Shown one piece after another: positions 51,290-64,000 of a stretch of DNA of 64,000 nt. The stretch is from Seriola aureovittata. Lineage: Eukaryota > Chordata > Actinopteri > Carangiformes > Carangidae. Below the pieces are notes generated by a model that saw only the letters and a list, made by a program, of their open reading frames with translations, searched no databases and was not told the origin of the DNA. The position numbers and the translations under genes are program-made. Position 1 is the stretch's first letter; each line of letters opens with the position of its first letter. The stretch spans positions 6,433,140-6,497,139 of the forward strand of contig NC_079384.1 in NCBI RefSeq assembly GCF_021018895.1. The letters are read 5' to 3'.

Positions 51290-51600
51290 CACTAATGCCG
51301 CGCGTACATTTTCTCCCCGTGCGTCATGGCGCCTTGGTGGTCCATGTGGATAAGATCGCCATTAGCGGTTTCTCCATCATGTAATTTTTATTTTGTGCAG
51401 CATATTTAATAATGAATGAGCTGTGTGGCCAGACTGATGGTATTGTCCGCTGTCATTAGTCATTACTGCAGAAGACGCAGAGAGGGAGGTTGTTGTTTTT
51501 TTCCTGAGTGTCTCATTGTCGCTGTCATAACAGTCATTATCGGAGTAGCTGTCATGTTTACCCAGCATCTCTCCGCTAATTGATATCAGTGTGCTCTCCA
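51290..51600. promoter_or_regulatory. CNE-like block C in the dlx4b-dlx3b spacer
   Basis: Simple-repeat-free sequence with repeated homeodomain cores (GCCATTAGCGG, TTTAATAATGAATGAG, CATTAGTCATTACTG between about 51358 and 51470) and a CATGTGG E-box near 51344. It lies about 1.6 kb beyond the dlx3b stop. Enhancer identity is inferred only from texture. Confidence 0.4.
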
Positions 51601-52605
51601 GGTTTCACGTGCGCCTCTCCCACGAGCATGTTTTATTACCTGGGAAGAGCTTTTGCTTGATAAGCATCGAGAGTCTTGAGTGTTTTTTCTGTTTCGTTTT
51701 TTTTTTTTTTCCAGAGGAACTACTTTGCCAAATGCAACAGAATAAATTCCAGCGTCTAAAGTGAAAGGCTCCAAAAACACAAAGGAGTTGTGTTTTCTTA
51801 TACCTCCAACATTTGGCAGAGTTTCTATCCATCCTGCTGCGCCCGTGTGCGTGTGTGTGTGTGTGTGCGCGCGCAAGCGTGCGTGAGATCCCCTTCGGCA
51901 GCAGAGTTGCTTCACCCCCGCACAGCCCCACCCACCTCTCTCTCTCTCTCCCTCTCTTTCTCTCTCTCTCTTTGTGCAACGTGCTGAATTCTCTCTTGTT
52001 ATCTGGCAACAGAACAGTAATAAAACCAAGTGACTCCAACATGTCTGCATGTATGTCGCCTCCTAGTGCAGCGCTTTGCACGCAGCTCAGTCAGTTCACT
52101 GCACTGTCACAGTTACAGTTTAGACTTCAGGGCATAAAGTGGAGCAATCACCTTTTTGATCAGAAGATAATGGGGTTTTATAAATAATAAATATACATTT
52201 AAAATAATAATAAACTATCCACTGCATGCACCGTAATTGTAGGCATGGATACCACTTATTCAAACACTCTCTCTCCCTCAGTATGAAATGGCACAAGACT
52301 GCTACTATTCAGATGGATAAGTAATTATTAAAACCTGAGGATGGATGTAAAATAATTATGAATGCAGCTGCTTCCAGTACGGGAAATTGTTTGGATTTTA
52401 GATGAGTGGAACTTGTTTTTGGAAAATTAGGCTGCTTCACCACATTTCCTTTTTTTCTTTTTTTTTCTTTTTTTCCCTTTTGCCTTGAAATCTTTCCTGC
52501 AGTGTTTAGAATACAGTCGTTTGAGGTGACATAGACCTTACAGATCCTACATTTAATTATCTGAGCGGTTTGTCATGTCCGAAGTGTTTATAAAGGCGCT
52601 ACACA

Positions 52606-53217
52606 CACAACATGCAATTAACACCTTTATTCAGTTGACAAGAAGAACAAGGGGACTAATTACATGAATATAAAAATGTTTTTTGGAAGCACCTCAGTGC
52701 AGCCGTTCCGTTTCAAACAAATATGATCATAGTGGTTCTGCATATAAACACATATTTACAGCCTTCGACGTTTTGTACAAATCAATATAAATATGACCTG
52801 AGTTTTCTTTTTTTTTTACGCGCGCTCTACAAACCCGCATGCATGATTTGAATGTAGCATGAATCAACTGCACAGTTTTGTCAAAATTTCGGGTTGTGGT
52901 CAGGCTACTTGTTTTAAAAAAAAACTTTGCATATTCATTTACAAAAGAAGGTAAGGAAATACAACAGAAGCGATAAATAATTTAAAAAAAACCACGCCAG
53001 ATGTCCGTTAAATATGCCGCCACAAGTGATCAGAAATCCCTTATGTGCTTTGTGAATGGAACACCCAGTTCTGAAACATTCTTGATCATCCAAAAACCAA
53101 AGGCAATGTTTCACTTCAGGCCAACTCCCGGTCCGGTCGACCTTCGCTCTGCAGAGTCATTGTGGAGAAACCTCGTTTGGAAAAATGCGGAGAGATAAAT
53201 CTGCTCTTGAGTCATTG
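52606..53217 (-). other. dlx3b: Probable dlx3b 3' UTR with AATAAA signal
   Basis: Downstream of the dlx3b stop on the minus strand the sequence is AT-rich and non-coding. It reaches a canonical AATAAA (complement of 52626-52631) about 590 bases after the stop. Cleavage would be expected some 10-25 bases further on, so the left border is approximate. No transcript evidence is available. Confidence 0.5.
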
Positions 53218-55216
<1,999 letters not shown>

Positions 55217-55319
55217 GGTGAAAGCAGCCCTCCAGAGTAAACAAAATCCACCGGTGGATTCTTTAGTTGAGGAGTGCGCAAAGCAAAATCGCAATGAAGA
55301 ACTGGTGTGTGTGTGCGCG

Positions 55320-55460
55320 CTCTTTAAATGCACGGCTTTGGAGCGCCTATAGTCCACTGAAACTCTCCCAGCTGCAGAAACTTGGTTGTGGCATAGCTCA
55401 GCCCTTGTGACACAGAGTTATAGAGAGCTGGGCTGGATGCTGCCTTCTCATTGGCTCCAC
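55320..55460 (-). promoter_or_regulatory. Candidate dlx3b promoter with CCAAT box and TATA-like sites
   Basis: Upstream of the dlx3b ATG on the minus strand there is an inverted ATTGG at 55450-55454 (CCAAT on the gene strand, context AGCCAATGAG). TATA-like ACTATAGG lies at about 55346-55353 and GCATTTAAAGAG at about 55320-55331. A CCAAT/NF-Y plus TATA arrangement is known for the mammalian Dlx3 promoter. Which TATA-like element is used cannot be told here. Confidence 0.4.
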
Positions 55461-58400
55461 TGTTTTCCCCCCTCTTGCGCTCCAGGCGAAGTCGTGGTGA
55501 AACCCAGCCTTCAGCCAAGAGCGCCTGTGTACGCATACCTCAGCACCCTGAGCTTTTCTTTTTTTTTTTTGGCTTGAGATTTGCATTTACCTGTCCACTG
55601 GGTGGACATGCAGCTCTGTAGGCCTTTAAGGAAGCTCTGTCCCAAAACACAAGCACCTATAGGTCCAGCTTTCCCCAACAGCTGCACCATCTACAGGCTT
55701 GGCATCAAGATGTCACAACACAATAGTGGCCCAGAGCCTTTCTCAAGCCCAGTCCTCCAGCCAGAGCGTCTCCTTAATGTTTTTATGCAATGTTTTCTTT
55801 ACAGTGCCTAGAGATCACACTTAATTCAGCCTATTGAAAGGCTGCCAGCCAGCCTCCCACAGACTCCTATTGTCATTCAAAGGTGCTGGCGGACAGTGAA
55901 CTTTACGTGAAAGAGATGGAACAGATAGGCAAAAGACTCGTTCAACTGATATTGCCTGTGGGTAAATTCCTCCACACTGTCCGTGTTGTGGTTGAATGTG
56001 TGTCTGTGTGTGTGCATGCGTGTATGTCAATGCAAATTGGATCAACACTGTTCAGAAGATGGTGGTAAAGTGTAATTCACAGTAGGCAGTATTCGAAGCT
56101 TGGTCTGCATTAGGCCTCAATATTTTCTATTATGATTTATTTTGAGGAATATTTTTGCTAAAGGAAACCAGAGAAATATTGTTTCTCTTGTAATTTCAAC
56201 AGAGAAAAAAAAATTCATTGTCAATTTTTTTTCTGCAGATTTCGCTCAGATGAAAACACGGTGCACAGCGCCCCCTGCTGAATCCACTCCTCAATGTAAC
56301 TTCAGTTCTCTGCCTGCAAAACAGACAAATGCAGATTTACACAGCTGCAGATGTGCAAACAGCTGCCGAAACTCTTCACTGTCTCATCTACATTCGTCAT
56401 AGACCACTATCTCAAGATCTTAAAAGGACACTGCTGATACACCGACAGGCTTTTCATCCGCAGCCTCTCATGTCTGATGACCTTCCGCCATCTTTCGGTG
56501 GAGTTCTGTAGCGCTGGAGTGACGTTTTAAAGGGTCAGTTCAACTCACTTTAAATAACACAAAATAAAATGATAATGATTAAAATAAATCAATAAAAGCA
56601 CGTATCGAATGAGTCAAACCCACGACGATAGATGTTTTGCCTATTATGTTAAAATCTGAATCTGTATATAAATGAACATGCAGACAAATACAAAAGACGG
56701 CACTTTACTGTGAATAGAATCATTATGAGGCAAATTAATTGGAAAACGATGGATTCATTTGATTTGCACAAATTAAAATCTGGTGTTTGGTAAATATGTT
56801 TCCACTCACTGTCAACGACGAATAAAAACTTTAAAGCATAAAATATAAAGTCTGAGCTCTTGACATAAGTGAGTGTCCTGAACCTGGACTCACTAACATG
56901 CGCCTGTCACAGACCTCTGTATGTCTGAAGGTTGTTGTCCTCTGCCACTCAGGACGCCAGATGTGCAGATTTACCTACAAAGATACAAATAGAGGAAAAG
57001 ATGTTTGAATGCACAAAAAAAAGTTGGGTTTTTTTTTTGCTTTTTTTGTGGACTGGACACATGATTGACAGCTGGAACGTTTTTTTTGTTTTTTGGAGAT
57101 ATTACAAGCAGAAATCTTCCAGTGGTTTTCAAAAGCAAAAATATCAATTTCCAGGAAACAGTGTTATTGCTCACGTGTTTCTTGTCTTCACTTCAATCAA
57201 CAGTCAATCAAAGAAGAGATTAGAGGTAAATCTGATCCCAAGATTTCATTTTTTCTGTGGCAAGAAAACCATTTATCAGAAGCCCTTCAAGGCAACTTCA
57301 GAACATCGTGATCCATGAGTTTTTACAAACATAAGCATTTTGCCAATTGCCCCCAGACCTGACAGCGTATCTAAGCATGCCTGAGAGAGACTGTGCATGT
57401 CTCCAGTCGCCTTAAACCTCCCACTGCAAAACAGCACTGGAAGATTATATGACATTAGATAGACGAGGAAATACAGTCACATCTAGTTGAAGTCAAACAA
57501 GAAGATATATACATTTCTTATACATTACTCTCCTCTGCATGTAAATGTCCAGATCAAAGTACAGAAATATTCCACATTCATGAGCAGAACACACACATAC
57601 ACTCAAAATTGAAATGTGTTATTACACTAAACACTTTAAACTGCTTGTAGAGAGTTATAATCTACCGAAATGTCCTCACTCCTGAAGGTCTTGATTGAAT
57701 GTAAACAGCAAAAAATAAACTGCTGTTTCATTGTGAAATCATCAGGCTTTTGTAGTGTCACAGAACAACCAGTAGAGGGCGTGTTTGTCTTAAAATTCAG
57801 TATTGTGCTGTCAGTTTGAAAATGCTTATGAGACACATACATCATAAAAATATATATTGTAAAAATATATGACAAGGAGAAAGTAAAAACAATGTAACTC
57901 AGCACTTTTCAGTGTCTGATGTCAGTTTGATGTAGCTGCTGCTCTCTAAGGTATAAATGTGTTTACACATCAATCTAAAACCCTTGGCCTCAAATCTATT
58001 TTTCTGTCAGAGAATATGTGATTCATGGACAAATGAACTCTCTACACTTCTCAGGCTGCCAACTCAACAAACCCTCACAACACAGTAACATGAGACAGCA
58101 TTTCAGGACATGTTTTGTACTTTTCTAATGCAGTGGGTAAAAGTGGAGCAGCTGGCTCGGTTCCAACACAGGACAAGAGCTGAGACCTCGCACAATGAAA
58201 ACCCAGCAATTACTGGCTAACTAGGTCCGATCACTGTCGAGGTAAAACCCCTTTTTGTACTGTACATTACAAATGAAACCATTTCCCCTCAGAGAAAGTA
58301 ATTTTCCTCCCATTTTAAACTTCTCAAATCTTCCTGAGAGTCATCAGTGTGATTAAGGGAGCCCCCTTAGGCCAAAAAGAGCAACACTAATGGCAGTGAC

Positions 58401-59826
58401 CCTCAGACATGAAATATGTGGGAGAATCAGAGACATACCAGTCTAGCAATTTTCTCAGGACCTTCATAGGATGACAGTGGCTGCAGTTATCAAAAAGTTT
58501 CACTTCAAGCACAAGATGTGCCTCTTCTCTGTATCTCTCCTTGCAGCTCTTCTCAGGGTTTTCAATTTTAAAATACCAGCTTCAGCATTCCTGTTTGAAT
58601 TGATTCTCTTGTGTTATGAAGCGCTCTGGACAAATACAGCACTTCCTGAAAGAATTAGAGGACTGCAAGTGCCGTGCAGAAATGCCCCTGCACCTGTCTA
58701 TTAGTACAAGACGAACAAAGGGAAACACACATACTGGATATGCATCTACTACTGCTCCATGTGTACTGCAAGGTCTTCTATAGCAACACTGAGTGCTATA
58801 GTTAACCCTCTACACACATAAATAAGTCAAAGGGATCCCCCATCATGCAGTGCAGCAAAGTGCATATAATCCCATGTGCGCACGCCTACACTGCAGAGGA
58901 TGTTTGGACTTTAATTATGAAGGCAACGGTGACGCCACAAAAACAAAGTCCATTCATTGCTTCCTCCGCCCCCGCAACCATCAACGCAATATCATCTCCC
59001 TTTGAAAAGTTCAAGGCAGCAGCGTGGAGCTCCTCGAGATAATGAAGCACCACTGGCTAGTCTGCGCTGATCTGATTGAATGGCCGACTCACTCAGGGAG
59101 TCAGGGCACTCTTATGAGTGGGAGACTTAGAAGTCTATTAACTGCTAACTCTCTCTTTCTCCCGCTCTCCCTCCGTCTTCGTCTTCAGTCCTGATTAGAG
59201 ATAAAAGAAAAGAGAGAAAATGGCAACGAGTCAAGGACTGAGCCATCGCTTTAATGTAGATCTGTGTGTGCAGACAGGGGAAATCACCTGATGTTTTTTA
59301 CTTCTACTCCTCTTTCATGAGTAAACTCTTGTCAGTCTTTTCTCCAAATGTTTCCAGATACAGGATCTCTGTGAGAGCTACAGAATGCATGATCTAAACA
59401 CGACTTAATGTGTACAGAATAATAGCTCAAAGTGAAATTCAAGGCCATAAGATAACTACAGTAATTGGCTTTCACTGAAACTGGCCAACAGTTCACCGCT
59501 CCCATCCCTCCAAACTAAAAATACTCGACTTGATCTGGGATTTTTCTGGAACAAATGATTGCTCCAGCCTCCCAGCGGTGTTGTAAGTTGGCTCAGCTAC
59601 ATGGAATGGAGGCCCCGCTGTTCTCAGGCTGCTTCACACCAGGACAGTGCGTGGTGAAAGGTGGCATGTGTGTGTGTTGTACACTGAAAAAAGCAGCAGA
59701 GAAAAGAGCCCAGGTAAGACCAGGGTAATGTGTTCCCAGGGGTCCCCAGCTGCCAAAGGAGTCAAAAAAAGCTAATGGAAAACACATGTAGCCAGATGTT
59801 GAAGGGCATGACCTTTTCCCCAAACA

Positions 59827-59914
<88 letters not shown>

Positions 59915-60829
59915 TATCCAAAACACCTTCTAAAGCTCAATGTTCCCCTGCAGAGCTGCTTCCACCCACACTGGCTCTCGTGTGAGCTGAAACACAGAGA
60001 AGGGCCACCGCTACCGGCCATCTGCTGCCTTTGATGGAGCACTAATGACACTTGTCTCTCTGAAGTCACACTAGGCCATTAACACACTTCCTTCACTCCT
60101 ACATGTACAGTATAGATCGTCTTTAATGTGAATTTATATGTTTGTCTGCTTGTTTTTCTTTTAATGTGAATAATCTCTGAGTCTGAGATTATCATTTTTT
60201 TTAGCTAACATCTGCATCCCTCCCTTAAATCACAAAAAATTACATTAATTCATACAGCCTGTTTTATAATTTTACAAAAATCTGATGAACGATTTCAAGC
60301 TGATTGTAGCTTAAACTAACACAATTGGTGTTTTTCGTGTTTTTTTTATGCATAACAATAATGTGTCGAGAGCACATGAAACCTAGCTAGCTAGCGAAAA
60401 GAGGTCAGTCAGCTAACAGTGATGGATAAATGGTTGAAATTGTAAATGGATAAAGAGTTCAGACAGTTAGCTAAAGGTAACAGTTGAAATAGTTATCTTA
60501 AATGAATAAACAGTTCAAATGATTACATTTAAGTAATGGAGATATGTTGAAAAAGCTAAAGGTCATGCATAAAAAGTTGAATTAGCTAAAATAGATAAAA
60601 CCTTATAATAAAGTAACAGATTAATGGGGAAAATAATGTTGTAAAAGTTAAAAAGGAGTAAATAAACAGCTGAAATAGTTCGATAAAAGTAACAGATAGA
60701 CTAAATAATTTTGATAGTCATGATGCATAACAGTGAAACACATTTCATTGTTGTAAATACCAATTTAATTACTTTCTACTTTCTTGCTTCATTCCATGGA
60801 CAGTCTATCAAAAACAGCATGGCTGAAAA
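55461..60829. other. Gene-free right flank upstream of dlx3b
   Basis: No exon is recognised. Mostly AT-rich non-coding DNA with one long CA array. A GC-balanced, repeat-free patch at about 58.9-59.1 kb could be regulatory. Confidence 0.5.
59830..59910 (+). repeat. (CA)40 microsatellite
   Basis: About 81 bases of CA with one TA interruption. Confidence 0.95.
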
Positions 60830-61000
60830 TAATTCTGTGCGAAAATGTGCGCGGAATTCTGTGCGCACATGGCTCCATACGTGTTTTTTTTTTTTTTTGG
60901 CGCGTACGCATCTGTCCAGCGTGGTGCGTAGCCTACGCCACGTTTCAGTGTGAATTCTACGCAAGGCTTTGGTACGTGACGCCCCAGGTGTCCTCTGTCA
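60830..61000. mobile_element. Possible DNA-transposon-like repeat end
   Basis: Phrases such as TGTGCGCACATGGCTCCATA, GGCGCGTACGCATCTG and GTGAATTCTACGCAAGGC recall a dispersed fish element with CGTACGC-rich body and a TTTGTAAATGAGGCCCC-like end. An internal run of 16 T (60884-60898) interrupts it. Family and borders are unresolved. Confidence 0.3.
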
Positions 61001-61600
61001 GCTGAGCCACACCTGCTGCAGGTGACTGACGTTCACAGACTGTCAGCTGATCAGCGCTGAAGCTGGTCCACAGAGGAGGGACACCGACCTTCAACCCAGA
61101 GACGTGGGATCGAACCGGACCTGAGGTACATCACACTGGTGTGTTTGTGTTTGTGTATGTGTATGTGTGTGGAAAAAACAACAAAATAACAAAACAACTA
61201 AACTAACTCAAACAATAAAAACTTGCGTTCACGAAACTTCGTTCGTTCCGTTCGCTCGCTTCGATTTCTCCGTCCGAATTTCCGAACCACGATTTCCAAG
61301 GAGGAGTGAACACAACAGGTAGCTACGTCCAGGTGAGCTTTGTGGTCCTGCTAGCTAAGCTTAGCTTAGCTTAGCTTGCAGGGCGGGCTTTTGTTTTCAC
61401 TTGACATCATTTGAGTTTCTGAAATGTCCCATGCCCATGGACCTGGGCAGCATCTTGTCAAGTTACATTTGCGTGATTTGTTTTCTAACGCTCACTTGCA
61501 CAATACGTCAATGACGTGACGTGACGTCACCGTGTCGGTGAGGGCGTCTTTTCTAGTTTGTCCTCTCACTCTCAGAGGTGGTGGTAGATGGGGAGGGGGC
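60850..61600 (+). promoter_or_regulatory. CpG-rich promoter / first-exon candidate
   Basis: A local CpG-rich zone in AT-rich DNA. The 70 bases at 61222-61293 carry about 12 CpG. Two splice-donor matches on the + strand (ACCTGAG|GTACAT at 61126 and AACAG|GTAGCT at 61319) follow GC-rich, non-repetitive sequence. It has no long ORF, so any exon here would be 5' UTR. It could be the start of the gene to the right of dlx3b (ITGA3 in mammals). The left end (60830-61000) looks like a dispersed-repeat terminus, so part of the CpG content may come from a mobile element. Confidence 0.35.
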
Positions 61601-61639
61601 AGGGTTTGCACTTCTATCTCTGTACAGAACTAATGCAAT

Positions 61640-61864
61640 TAGTAAAATCAGTCACAGCAAGAAAAGCCGCCAAATAAACCACAATGTTTTCTTTATGTTG
61701 ATATGTGTTACTTTATTTTGGTATTTATGATTGTATATAATTTGGTACTAATTGATGATGAAAGCAAGAAAGGTCAGGCTTAAAATACTACTTAGGTTCT
61801 CTTGTTAATATATTTATTGGATGAAGGATTTGTGCAGTTTAGTAATTTGATTGTCTATGTTATT

Positions 61865-61911
<47 letters not shown>

Positions 61912-64000
61912 TTTGTGCAGAATAGTGACTCTTTAGTTGTAGCCGGGGCGGGAGGGCTCAAGGGCTCAAGGGCACCATACAAGCTAGAACCACCACTGTG
62001 TGCATACTTCAACTTCAAAGATTCAGTTTGTATTATGTTTGTTTGTGGGGATGTAAACAAACAACCCCCTGGATGGAGACAACAGGCCTCTGACCCGAAC
62101 AGCATTCCATGTCAATCAGCATTTGCAACAGTGCACTGCACTAATTGAGTGGACCGTCGAGAGCCAGACACAGTGACCTGGATGTTGGCCGCCTGACAAC
62201 CCGGACAAAGACAAGACGATCTCAACAAGATCTGATGCATCTTCTGATAAACGATCACGTCCTGTGTCATTCGTACTCTTTATCATTTGTGTTTTTTTTT
62301 TTCAAGCTTTGTGACATCTTCTCCTCCTTCTCAGGTCTCTCTCTCTCTCTCTCCTCTGGCATCCAAAATCCTCACTCCATCCTTCAACTGGTCCTCTCCA
62401 TCTTTTCCATTCAGCTGGCACCAGCACCAGACGCTGCACAGAGGCATCCGTACAAGTGTTCCCGTCCTGGCAGCCCCAGCCTCACTGACAAGAATGCATC
62501 TATTCTCTGGTTCCACTCTGCCAAGAGTGGATGAGAGCGGCCTGCAGAAACAGCTGTTCAGGGAGTGATCAAAAGAATGAGAGGCTTCTTTGATTACCAC
62601 CTCTTTGTTTGCCCTCCACTCAAACTTTCGTATTGACTGAGCCCACTCAGAGTGGGCTGCAAGCCAAGGCAATGATTTGCTTTTTGAATTGAGGATTTAT
62701 TTATATATTTGTATTTCAAAGTAATCTGCTGCAGATAGATTCCAAACATCACTTCCTAATGATTCTCCTTTGAACTATAATGTTTGCAAATGTCTCAGCC
62801 TCCCATGACTCTGAATCCCCACTATCCCACAGTTCATCTTGACCCTTCACCCCTTTGTTAAAATCTCTTTTGTAGCTTATCACTGAAGAGTGAATATGTA
62901 GCCTTGGTTACAGATACACTCTCCTTGAGTCTTGTAGGTTGAGATGCCCTCTCCCAGGATTCTCACAGGAAGCTCCACCCTAATCCCAGCATGTTTGTTT
63001 TGGCTCAGATGGAAATGCATGTAGGACTAGCTGAAGCTGCTTCCCTCTATCTGCTGATTATCTGCAGGCAGGATAACACCAGACAATCAAATATTTCCTG
63101 GAGTTTCTAGTAAAGTTTGTCCTTCACTTTGCTTTCCAGGCCACAGCGATTCAGCCTCATCAAAGAGTTAAAGAGCAAGTGTAAGATTTAAAAAGCCACT
63201 GGTAAATCTTGTCCCTTCCAAGACTGAGATTGCCAGAAGAATAAAGTTTTCTCATTCTAATCTATCTATCTATCCATATTTCCATGAAATTAAACATCTT
63301 AAAATTCAACAATACAATACACCACTTTTTGATTTCATGTAAATTATGTAGTATTGATCAGAAAATGTTAAATTCAAATGAGTGTTTTGTCATAAACCAA
63401 ATCCATACGCTCTGAACAAATGCACTCAAATGCCTTTGACTGGGAATCTTTTGTACAGAGGAAAATCACAGAAAAGTTTTGCGTAAGACATACACCTAGT
63501 TATTTGGTGGGCTTGTTAACACTGTGCAGAGATCTGTCATTTTTCTAGGCATGCCTGAGCAGAGCAGATGTTGGGAGTTCCCGTTCTGCCCACTTTTTCC
63601 TCCTCAGCTTACACAGACTCAGCTCCATGATGGTTTTCCCGTCTTCACCTTATAAACTCACAGTCATCCCCATTAAATCAGATACGCTGGAGTGAGTCAA
63701 TCAGGTTAAAGTCAGGCTGAAACAAAGCTAGGGCCGCTCTAATCCACCTGACCATGACTAAGTTTCTGCATAAATATATGGCCCCAGGAAGTGAGCACCC
63801 TCCCTCCAACCTCCACTCCCTGGTCTCCTGTACAGGTTTTTGTGCTGGATTTGGTCTCCTTAGGCGAGACATGAGTCTACTCCAGGAAACAAGGAGCTGC
63901 TCTTGGGTACTGACACCTCAGGGTTTCTTCTGCAGTTGCTTGCAAAAACAGAAATTACGATTTGAATTAAAAAATATGTCCACATATTGAGTCAGCTGTT
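61640..64000. other. Gene-free right end
   Basis: A TA microsatellite and otherwise unremarkable non-coding sequence. Short open frames near 62.3-62.6 kb overlap CT-rich DNA and resemble no protein I know. Confidence 0.5.
61870..61909 (+). repeat. (TA)n microsatellite
   Basis: About 20 perfect TA units, self-complementary and cruciform-prone. Confidence 0.95.

Noticed and set aside
51605..52081. 158-codon open frame on the minus strand
   Set aside because: Dominated by translated CT and GT simple repeats (RERERE and HTHTHT stretches).
61098..61120. GGTTCGATCCC on the minus strand, like a tRNA B box
   Set aside because: The flanking bases do not form a T-stem, and no acceptor stem or A box is placed correctly, so it is not a tRNA gene.

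Overview
The window is vertebrate, almost certainly teleost, genomic DNA, probably from a spiny-rayed fish (percomorph). The evidence is intron-containing homeobox genes with GT-AG splice sites, AT-rich gene-poor flanks, very dense CA/GT, CT, TATC and homopolymer microsatellites, and several sequence blocks of the kind scattered through percomorph genomes. There are no prokaryotic features.

Only two protein-coding genes can be assembled with confidence. They form a convergent Distal-less pair. A dlx4 gene (best matched to dlx4b) is on the + strand with exons 43130-43454, 44404-44597 and 46344-46598 (257 aa). A dlx3 gene (best matched to dlx3b) is on the - strand with exons 55216-54874, 54030-53846 and 53532-53218 (280 aa). 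Both have the Dlx gene plan: a phase-1 first intron just N-terminal to the homeodomain, and a phase-0 second intron between homeodomain positions 44 and 45. Their stop codons face each other across about 6.6 kb. That spacer holds three blocks that look like conserved regulatory DNA (about 47.6-48.0, 48.6-49.1 and 51.3-51.6 kb) and one compact hairpin MITE at 50735-50953.

The left flank (1-43 kb) has no exon I can recognise. It holds microsatellites, four probable dispersed-repeat fragments (11.4-11.8, 15.8-16.55, 22.5-22.9 and 25.25-25.53 kb), a fifth at 30.9-31.4 kb, scattered homeodomain-site-rich blocks, and a candidate unidentified minus-strand terminal exon with an AT-rich 3' UTR-like tail (38.8-39.55 kb). 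The right flank (55.5-64 kb) is also gene-poor. Its most notable part is a CpG-rich, promoter-like segment at about 60.85-61.6 kb with two good splice donors, which could be the first-exon region of the next gene.

Functionally, Dlx3 and Dlx4 are homeodomain transcription factors of the neural-plate border, otic and olfactory placodes, pharyngeal arches and fins. Shared enhancers between and around the convergent genes are known to coordinate such pairs, which fits a large gene-free flank and a CNE-like spacer. The a/b paralogue assignment rests on recalled family sequences and needs a tree. Repeat family names and regulatory calls are inferences without any database search.
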